Shown: positions 32,659 through 38,490 of the stretch, piece by piece
Numbering within the stretch: position 1 is the stretch's first letter
Layout of the letters: each line of letters opens with the position of its first letter
Assembly (NCBI GenBank): GCA_934162615.1
Contig: CAKPJK010000012.1
Span: forward strand, 1-38,490
Origin: an uncultured Clostridia bacterium
GTDB lineage: Bacteria; Bacillota; Clostridia; TANB77; CAG-508
Direction of reading: 5' to 3'
Length of the DNA: 38,490 nt
Notes under the pieces: generated by a model
Told to the model about the DNA's origin: nothing
The model's database searches: none
The model's input: only the letters and a program-made list of their open reading frames with translations
Position numbers and translations under genes: made by a program

Positions 32659-33668
32659 TAATATAAATAACTTTGTGGATTATGTGCAACCCCATTAACT
32701 CTTATTTCAAAATGTAAATGTGGTCCTGTTGAATTACCTGTTGACCCAACAGCTGCAATAGTTTGTCCTTGTGATACTGTTGTTCCTGCACTTAAATATA
32801 ATTTACTACAGTGTCCATAATAAGTTTGAACCCCATTACTATGAGTTATAACCATCAAATTTCCATAAGAGCCTTTCCAACCTGCAAATGTAACCGTTCC
32901 AGCTGCAGCTGCCTTTACAGGTGTTCCTGTTGATGTTGCTATATCCAACCCTGTATGTGCTGAACTTCTTATTGAACTTCTTGCTCCAAATCTTGAAGAT
33001 ATAATTCCAGAAACTGGTTTAGTTAATGTTATTCCAAGTGCTACTTTTGTTCCAGATATGTTTGTTGCAGTATTAACTGTTCCTGTTGATGTTTTTGTTG
33101 TAGTACTTTTTTTATTAGTTGCTACAACAACATTTTGAGGTTCTGAATATAAGCTTGCAACTGCATCATCTATATTGTCCATTACTTTTAATTCCGTATC
33201 ATATTTCTCTGAAATTGTTATATTCTCTATGTTTGCACTACTTTTTTCTTTTAGTTGATTAACAATTTCTTCTGCTTCTGTAAAATCTGGTACATATACC
33301 TTTTCTTCTTGATTTTCTAATACAGCATAATATCTATAATATGTTGTTCCTCCTGATTTTATTGTACCAAAAATTTCTTCGTCATTTGATTTAACATCTC
33401 TTTTTAATAGACATATTTTATATTGTGGTAACTTATCTATTTGCACAAATGCTGTATTTTCTTCTTCACCTTTTTCAATATAATTGTTTATTTGTGTCTG
33501 TAATTTACTTTTATTATCTGTATATCCTAAAACTTTGCCATCAAGACTAACACTATAACTTATTTTATAAAATGATGCTACAACTGCCACTACAACAAGT
33601 AAAATTACTGCTATCAAAATTACTAATTTCATTGTTCTTCTTGTATGTATTAATACTTTTTTAAACAT
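32658..33668 (-). CDS. Membrane-anchored M23 (LytM-type) peptidase
   Basis: A 336-residue protein with an N-terminal membrane helix (residues 13-33), an extracellular region of about 150 residues, a Thr/Ser-rich linker (185-205) and a C-terminal M23 domain. The zinc site is complete: SAHTGLDIA (His238, Asp242) and GPHLHFEI (His317, His319), with QTYYGHCSKL (His286) as the catalytic partner. The M23 fold is of the endopeptidase type that cuts peptide cross-links in peptidoglycan. The intact zinc site suggests an active enzyme rather than a SpoIIQ-like scaffold. It is monocistronic, and the ATG follows AAGGAG. Confidence 0.9.
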   Translation of the reverse strand: MFKKVLIHTRRTMKLVILIAVILLVVVAVVASFYKISYSVSLDGKVLGYTDNKSKLQTQINNYIEKGEEENTAFVQIDKLPQYKICLLKRDVKSNDEEIFGTIKSGGTTYYRYYAVLENQEEKVYVPDFTEAEEIVNQLKEKSSANIENITISEKYDTELKVMDNIDDAVASLYSEPQNVVVATNKKSTTTKTSTGTVNTATNISGTKVALGITLTKPVSGIISSRFGARSSIRSSAHTGLDIATSTGTPVKAAAAGTVTFAGWKGSYGNLMVITHSNGVQTYYGHCSKLYLSAGTTVSQGQTIAAVGSTGNSTGPHLHFEIRVNGVAHNPQSYLY

Positions 33669-33698
33669 TACAATTTCTCCTTATAATATTCTGCCAAC

Positions 33699-33727
33699 AT
33701 TTTACACTGTTTTTTATTTTTTTGCAA
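33699..33727 (-). promoter_or_regulatory. Promoter for the M23 peptidase
   Basis: On the minus strand TTGCAA (33727-33722) and TAAAAT (33704-33699) have a 17-nt spacer. Start near 33692, about 24 nt before the ATG. Confidence 0.6.
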
Positions 33728-33862
33728 TAGGTCTTTTATTTATTTTCCGTAAGTTTTAATCGTTTTTTACTATTCTTTCTTTTGTTTTTTTAGTTTTTCT
33801 ATATTTTTTTAATATCATTATTTTTATTTGAAATTAATTACAATAATTTGAAAAAACTGTTC

Positions 33863-33896
33863 AAAAAAAAGAATTAAGAGTATTCCCCCTTAATTC
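33863..33896 (-). terminator. Terminator of the coat protein genes
   Basis: GAATTAAG (33871-33878) pairs with CTTAATTC (33889-33896); on the minus strand the stem is followed by eight T (33870-33863). It lies 7 nt past the stop of the coat gene at 33904. Confidence 0.85.
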
Positions 33897-33903
33897 CATT
33901 TTT

Positions 33904-34149
33904 CTATTGTTGTAATTCTGTTTTTACTGTTTCAACTTCTGTTTGTGAAGCCTTTTGTGCAGGTTTGTAGTATCCTTTTGCTTGTGCTATCTTGAATAAT
34001 TCATATTGAAAACTTTCATCACCATTTCTTATTTGTTGAAATGTTTGTCTTAACTCCATATTTTCTGCCTCAGATATTGCAGTTTGATATCCTGTTAAAT
34101 CTGCTTTTACACCTGCTAAAATATCGTTTACCATTGTTTTTTCATCCAT
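33904..34149 (-). CDS. CotF-like spore coat protein
   Basis: An 81-residue helical protein. MVNDILAGVKADLTGYQTAISEAEN and RNGDESFQYELFKIAQAKGYYKPAQKA follow the CotF (PF07875) family in Clostridia, including the GYYKPA segment. These small proteins are outer spore coat or inner-layer components made in the mother cell. It lies 14 nt after the companion gene at 34164. The two probably form an operon. Confidence 0.85.
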   Translation of the reverse strand: MDEKTMVNDILAGVKADLTGYQTAISEAENMELRQTFQQIRNGDESFQYELFKIAQAKGYYKPAQKASQTEVETVKTELQQ

Positions 34150-34163
34150 AATTTTTCCTCCTC

Positions 34164-34352
34164 CTAATTATTTAAAAAAGACATTAATTTTTGTTTTGTG
34201 TTTAAAGCATCTTGTGCAGATTTTGTAAATAATTGTTTTATTTGTGGATCTACTGCTTGTGCAGAATATGTGTTTAATTTTTGGTATATTGTTTCATGTG
34301 CACCTATAAAATGTCTTAAGTTTTGTAATTCCATTTGATTTAAATTTGCCAT
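34164..34352 (-). CDS. Small CotF-like spore coat companion protein
   Basis: A 62-residue helical protein (MANLNQMELQNLRHFIGAHE, then QKLNTYSAQAVDPQIKQLF) resembling the N-terminal partner found before CotF-like genes in Clostridia. The LRHFIGAHE-type segment resembles ferritin-like/CotF helical pairs. The ATG at 34352 is chosen with AAAGGATG upstream; a 14-residue longer frame starts inside the leader. It is co-directional with the coat gene at 33904. Confidence 0.75.
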   Translation of the reverse strand: MANLNQMELQNLRHFIGAHETIYQKLNTYSAQAVDPQIKQLFTKSAQDALNTKQKLMSFLNN

Positions 34353-34461
34353 TTTTATCATCCTTTCTCTACGCCTTACTTTGTTCAGCGTCATTCTTTA
34401 TTTATCATTTGCAATTTTAAAAATTTTATTCTTTATTTCGTCAAAAAACAAAATAAAAAAT

Positions 34462-34494
34462 TTCGGGATTGAAGACCTGTCCCCCAATCCCGAA
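34462..34494 (-). terminator. Terminator of pcrA
   Basis: A 10-bp stem, TTCGGGATTG (34462-34471) with its complement at 34485-34494, is unusually GC-rich for this region and is followed on the minus strand by a T-rich run. It lies 4 nt past the pcrA stop codon. Confidence 0.85.
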
Positions 34495-34498
34495 TTTT

Positions 34499-36817
34499 TT
34501 AAATTATTTCTAAATTAGCAAATTTTGCCATTAAACGTTTATGTCCAACTTTATCAAATTGAATATCAACTTTTAAATCATCACCCTCTGGCTCAACATT
34601 ACTAATAACACCTTCGCCAAATTTTTTGTGATAAATTCTGACTCCTTCTTTATATTTAGATAAATCAACATTTGCTCCTGATGATTTTTTTGTTAAATTA
34701 TTTAAGAAGCTTTCTGCAGTTCTAAACATAAATCCATTGTTACTTGTACTACTACTTGCAGCTGCGACTTTTGGTTCATTTTTATCAATTTTATATGTTT
34801 TAATATTTCCATTGTCTTTGCTTCCATATGTCCAACTATATTTTGAATCTCCAAAAATATTACTATTACTTTCTTGTCTTTCTCCTAAAGCATCATCATA
34901 TCCGTCTAATAAATCACTTGGTATTTCTCTTAAAAATCTTGATACTTGGTTACAACTTGTTGAACCAAATATGGTACGTTGTTTACTACATGTTAAGAAT
35001 AAATGCTCTTTTGCTCTTGTGATTCCTACATAGCATAAACGTCTTTCTTCTTCTAGTTCTTTTGGTTCTCCAATAGATTTATAACCTGGGAATATTCCTT
35101 CTTCCATTCCTACCAAAAATACTACTGGGAATTCAAGTCCTTTTGCACTATGTAATGTCATAAGTGTTACAGTTTCTTCTGCCTCTTCCATATTATCAAT
35201 ATCACTTGATAATGTTATTCCCTCTAAAAAATCACTTAATTTATTATCTGCAGATTCGTCCTCAAATTCTATTGCAACAGTTAAGAACTCGTCCAAGTTT
35301 TCTATTCTGTTTTCTGCTTCTATTGTATTTTCATTTTCCAATGCCTGAGTATATCCTGATTTTTTAAGTGTTTCTTTTATTAAATCAGATATTTTAATAT
35401 CATCTTTTTTAGCTCTTAATTCTTCTATTGCATTTACGAATTCTCTTGAATTTAAAAATACTCTATTTAATCCATATTGTTCCGCATTTTTAATAATTTC
35501 ATACATTGGAACTCCACTATTAATTGATAATTCTTCTATTTTGTCTAAACTTGTTTTTCCAATTCCTCTTTTAGGTTCATTAATTATTCTCTTCAAACTC
35601 AAGTTGTCTGATGGATTTTGTATTAATCTTAAGTATGAAATTATGTCTTTAATTTCTTTTCTTTCATAGAATTTAAGACCACCTATAATTTTATATGGAA
35701 TGCTTTCTCTCCTTAGAATTTCCTCTATTGCTCTTGATTGAGTATTCATTCTGTATAAAATTGCAAAGTCTGAATATTTGTAATATTCTTCTCTTCTTAA
35801 ATGTTCAATTTGTTGTGCAATATATGTTCCTTCATCATATTCATTTTTAGCAGAATATACTGCAGGTAAGTTTCCAACTTCATTTTCTGTCCACAATTCT
35901 TTTTTATATGTAACTTCATTATTTTTGATTACTGCATTTGCTGCTTTTAAAATATTTCCTGTACATCTATAATTTTGCTCCAATTTGATTATTTTTGTTC
36001 CTGGAAAATCTCTTTCAAAATTTAAAATGTTTGAAATATCAGCACCTCTAAAACTATAAATTCCTTGGTCATTATCTCCAACAACTGTTATGTTTCCATT
36101 TTTAGATGCAAGCATTGTTACCAATGTAAATTGAGCCTTGTTTGTATCTTGATATTCGTCTACTAATACATAATGAAATTTATCTGAGTAATATTCTAAT
36201 ATATCAGTATTTTCCATTAATATTTTAATTGTATAATTTATGATATCATCAAAGTCTATTGCATTATTTTCTTTTAAACGTTTTTGATACATTTCATATA
36301 CTAACGCAATTTTTTCTTTTCTAAAGTCTCCATTCGCTCTTACTGTATATTGGTCTGGTTCTAACATTTCATTTTTTGCATTGCTTATTTCTGATAAAAC
36401 ACTTCTGTCCGTAAACATTTTATCATCTAAACCTATGCTTTTAATACATGCTTTTACTAATGTTCTTTGGTCAGATGTATCAAAGATTATAAATGAAGAA
36501 TCAAAACCTATTCTGTCTATAAATCTTCTTAATATACGTACACATATTGAGTGAAATGTTCCCATCCATATGTCTGCCGCAACATCTCCTACTAAATTCC
36601 CAATTCTTTCTTTCATTTCGTTTGCAGCCTTATTTGTGAATGTAATTGCTAATATGTTCCATGGTTTTACTTGTTTTTCTCCTATTAAGTACGCGATTTT
36701 ATGTGTTAATACTTTTGTTTTTCCGCTTCCTGCTCCAGCTATTACTAGACATGGTCCTTCTGTGTTTACTACTGCTTCGTATTGTTTGTCATTTAATCCT
36801 TTTAATATATCTTGCAT
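34499..36817 (-). CDS. pcrA: ATP-dependent DNA helicase PcrA/UvrD
   Basis: A 772-residue superfamily 1 helicase of normal PcrA length. Motif I AGAGSGKT (27-34), motif II VDEYQDTN, motif III VVGDNDQGIYSFRGAD, motif IV with KLEQNYRCT, motif V TLMTLHSAKGLEF and motif VI EERRLCYVGITRAK are all present. The C-terminal segment (YHKKFGEGVISNVEPEGDDLKVDIQF) is the Tudor-like RNA polymerase-binding domain. PcrA unwinds DNA in repair and removes RecA filaments and stalled polymerase. It is monocistronic with its own promoter and terminator. Confidence 0.96.
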   Translation of the reverse strand: MQDILKGLNDKQYEAVVNTEGPCLVIAGAGSGKTKVLTHKIAYLIGEKQVKPWNILAITFTNKAANEMKERIGNLVGDVAADIWMGTFHSICVRILRRFIDRIGFDSSFIIFDTSDQRTLVKACIKSIGLDDKMFTDRSVLSEISNAKNEMLEPDQYTVRANGDFRKEKIALVYEMYQKRLKENNAIDFDDIINYTIKILMENTDILEYYSDKFHYVLVDEYQDTNKAQFTLVTMLASKNGNITVVGDNDQGIYSFRGADISNILNFERDFPGTKIIKLEQNYRCTGNILKAANAVIKNNEVTYKKELWTENEVGNLPAVYSAKNEYDEGTYIAQQIEHLRREEYYKYSDFAILYRMNTQSRAIEEILRRESIPYKIIGGLKFYERKEIKDIISYLRLIQNPSDNLSLKRIINEPKRGIGKTSLDKIEELSINSGVPMYEIIKNAEQYGLNRVFLNSREFVNAIEELRAKKDDIKISDLIKETLKKSGYTQALENENTIEAENRIENLDEFLTVAIEFEDESADNKLSDFLEGITLSSDIDNMEEAEETVTLMTLHSAKGLEFPVVFLVGMEEGIFPGYKSIGEPKELEEERRLCYVGITRAKEHLFLTCSKQRTIFGSTSCNQVSRFLREIPSDLLDGYDDALGERQESNSNIFGDSKYSWTYGSKDNGNIKTYKIDKNEPKVAAASSSTSNNGFMFRTAESFLNNLTKKSSGANVDLSKYKEGVRIYHKKFGEGVISNVEPEGDDLKVDIQFDKVGHKRLMAKFANLEII

Positions 36818-36874
36818 TTTTATTCCTACTTTCTAAATTATTTAATTGATATTTTCTCCAAATTTTCTTGTCCA

Positions 36875-36903
36875 ATTATATAATTTTACATTTTAAAAGT
36901 CAA
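36875..36903 (-). promoter_or_regulatory. Sigma-A promoter of pcrA
   Basis: On the minus strand TTGACT (36903-36898) and a perfect TATAAT (36880-36875) have a 17-nt spacer, about 58 nt upstream of the ATG at 36817. Confidence 0.8.
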
Positions 36904-36949
36904 TAGAATTTAGAATATTTTTCAAACATTTTTTCGCTATATAAGATGT

Positions 36950-36981
36950 AAAAAATGAAGCATTTATTTGCCCCATTTTTT
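36950..36981 (-). terminator. Terminator of the ZIP transporter gene
   Basis: AAAAAATG (36950-36957) pairs with CATTTTTT (36974-36981) directly after the stop codon at 36982; the T run is part of the distal arm on the minus strand. Confidence 0.6.
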
Positions 36982-37725
36982 TCATAATTGCGTTGCAAAA
37001 ATCCCAATTATAAACCCTATCATATTACCAACAGCAGACATTCTACCTTTATATAATTTATTTGATTCAGGTATTAATTCACCAGAAACAATATACAACA
37101 TTGCACCGGCCGCAAAGCTTAGGCAAACCGCAATTACACTTTGAGAAATAGAACCTACGATTGCTCCAAAAAATGCACCAACTCCTGTTGTAACTCCTGA
37201 TAATATTACATAAAAAATAACTTTTGCTTTTGACATTCCTCCATTTTTCATAGGTACTGCCATTGATATTCCTTCTGGTATATCATGTAAACATATTGCA
37301 ATTGCCAATCCAAGTCCCAAACGCATTGATGCTTCAAAGCCTGAACCAATTGCTAAACCTTCCGGAAAGTTGTGTATCGCTAACCCTATTGATACAATGA
37401 TTCCTGTTTTTAATAAATCATTATTTTCCACATATTTTTGTTGCTTTTTATTGAATTTTTTTTGAACTACTACGTCACAAAATATCATTGATATTATTCC
37501 TATTAATACACCGAATACTACTCCATATATGTTACTAATCCCTAAGGCTTCTGGTATTAAGTCAAAGCATATTACTGACATCATTAGGCCTGATGCAAAT
37601 GATAGTATAAAACTTAGAAATTTGTTTGAATTTTTTTTGATTACTATTCCTAGTATTCCTCCTATTGTTGTTCCAAATGTGCCAAAAAATAAACCTAGTA
37701 ATGTTGTTTTTAAGATTTCGTTCAC
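36982..37725 (-). CDS. ZIP family metal (zinc) transporter
   Basis: A 247-residue transporter with eight predicted helices. The two metal-binding helices are visible: LAIHNFPEGLAIG (His118, Glu122) and CLHDIPEGISMAVPM (His147, Glu151), which place it in the ZupT/GufA-like ZIP branch. It takes up Zn2+ and related divalent metals. The start is GTG at 37725 behind AAGGGG. It lies 86 nt after the broken SGNH gene. Confidence 0.92.
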   Translation of the reverse strand: MNEILKTTLLGLFFGTFGTTIGGILGIVIKKNSNKFLSFILSFASGLMMSVICFDLIPEALGISNIYGVVFGVLIGIISMIFCDVVVQKKFNKKQQKYVENNDLLKTGIIVSIGLAIHNFPEGLAIGSGFEASMRLGLGLAIAICLHDIPEGISMAVPMKNGGMSKAKVIFYVILSGVTTGVGAFFGAIVGSISQSVIAVCLSFAAGAMLYIVSGELIPESNKLYKGRMSAVGNMIGFIIGIFATQL

Positions 37726-37811
37726 AGCAATTTCCCCTTTTTACAATATTACTAAATTTATATGTTTTACATGTTGTTTTATGATTTATTTTTTAAAATT
37801 GTAATTTGTGG

Positions 37812-38404
37812 CTAACCTATTAATTCAATTTTTCTTTTTTCTATATGTTCCTTTATAGCTTCTGCAATAATTTTGTGTCCTTTTTCATTTGGGTGTATTC
37901 CATCATCACATAGTAGATTTGAGTAATTGTTTATTTCATTCCATCCATTTTAATATATTATCAGCATTTAATTTTTTACTTATATAATCAAAATATTTAG
38001 TTGAATCTATTGGTGGTAATGATAATAATACAGGTTCTTTTCCTATTCTTTTTAATTCATCTATAAGATACGAATATATTTCAATGAACTGTGTTATTGA
38101 ACTTTTGGAATAATGTTCTTTGTCTGGATTTTCTGATATTTCTCTCCAATTATAATCACTGTCATTTCCCCAAAATTCCATTACAACATATTTACTTTTT
38201 GTTTTCTTAATCAATTCGACATTTTTGAATATTATATTTTTTCCAATATTTATTGTACTCCCAAATTTTGCTTTGTTTTCTATTGACACTCCTAATATAT
38301 CCTCACATATATTAGAAAATCTATTTTGAGATACTTTATAAATATTATTTTCGTATATAACTCCTTTTAAAACAGAATCTCCAAATACCACTAATATCTG
38401 ACAT
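37812..38404 (-). pseudogene. SGNH/GDSL hydrolase, two frameshifts
   Basis: The uninterrupted core frame (37936-38391, 151 codons) begins VVFGDSVLKG with the block I Ser and runs to NILKWME then stop. The C-terminal block lies in another frame: 37812-37950 encodes WNEINNYSNLLCDDGIHPNEKGHKII, with the Asp and His of the catalytic triad (DDGIHP). The proper start, ATG at 38404-38402 behind GAGGA, is 2 nt past the preceding gene's stop; it reads MSDI and then needs one extra base to join LVVFGDSV. So there are breaks near 38395 and 37940. SGNH enzymes hydrolyse esters of lipids or polysaccharides. Both shifts may be real decay or sequence errors. Confidence 0.7.
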
Positions 38405-38406
38405 TT

Positions 38407-38490
38407 TTATTTTTCCTCGTATAATATTACAATTTGTTCTAATGTTTTTAAATCTTCTTTATTTGGATGTGATAATGCTTTATCAAAGTT
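38407..38490 (-). CDS. C-terminal end of an unidentified protein (cut by window edge)
   Basis: The last 27 codons of a minus-strand gene (NFDKALSHPNKEDLKTLEQ then IVILYEEK and a TAA stop at 38409-38407). It ends 2 nt before the ATG of the SGNH gene, which implies translational coupling. The family cannot be told from this piece. Confidence 0.5.
   Translation of the reverse strand, partial: NFDKALSHPNKEDLKTLEQIVILYEEK

Noticed and set aside
32513..32698. Short plus-strand frame after the MecA-like gene
   Set aside because: It runs through two hairpins, including a bidirectional terminator, and overlaps the M23 gene; no ribosome binding site.
1..38490. tRNA, rRNA, CRISPR array or intact transposon
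   Set aside because: Reading the gaps showed no tRNA cloverleaf, rRNA segment, spaced repeat array or transposase; all sizeable gaps are accounted for by promoters, terminators and the small RNA locus.

Overview
The window is AT-rich, low-GC Gram-positive DNA from a spore-forming member of the Clostridia. Evidence: spoIIE, two CotF-like spore coat proteins, a SleB/CwlJ-type hydrolase, a G5/3D-domain cell-wall protein, the clostridial order DUF4321-radC-mreB-mreC-mreD-mrdA-minC, strong AAGGAGG ribosome binding sites and consensus sigma-A promoters. The two large surface proteins and the prepilin remnant resemble those of uncultured gut Clostridia; that placement is inference. No rRNA, tRNA, CRISPR array or intact insertion sequence was seen.

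Layout. 1-76: start of a minus-strand gene that leaves the window, with a long possibly structured leader. 521-1956 (+): a membrane-tethered SleB-like hydrolase of unusual composition and a small multidrug export family protein. 2031-5036 (-): AI-2E family permease, exonuclease III, and a G5/3D cell-wall protein. 5236-5538: a compact locus that looks like a par-type (type I) toxin-antitoxin module, with a 29-codon peptide gene and a convergent ~69-nt RNA that repeats the peptide's start region. 5627-7166 (+): lemA-htpX. 7232-11340 (-): operon WG-repeat protein, tail-anchored unknown protein, acpS, tatD. 11467-13893 (-): spoIIE. 14285-15177: decayed island with a prepilin/Rpn-nuclease chimera broken by a frameshift, a truncated ribbon-helix-helix protein and a palindromic operator-like site. 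15193-24180 (-): two giant surface proteins in one operon, the downstream one a thioester-domain adhesin with a sortase-like tail. 24600-25398 (+): two overlapping small genes behind a sequence matching a sigma-K promoter. 25399-31702 (-): the elongasome/division operon. 31890-32519 (+): a MecA-like ClpC adaptor. 32658-36817 (-): M23 peptidase, two coat proteins, pcrA. 36982-38490 (-): a ZIP metal transporter, a twice-frameshifted SGNH hydrolase and the tail of another gene.

How the genes fit together. Most of the window serves the cell envelope and sporulation: the MreBCD/PBP2 elongasome with MinC, several peptidoglycan hydrolases (SleB-like, 3D, M23), surface adhesins, SpoIIE and coat proteins, plus quality control (HtpX, MecA-like adaptor) and housekeeping (AcpS, TatD, ExoIII, RadC, PcrA). 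The main candidate for something undescribed is the small RNA/peptide locus at 5236-5538. All family calls were made by reading motifs, without any database search.
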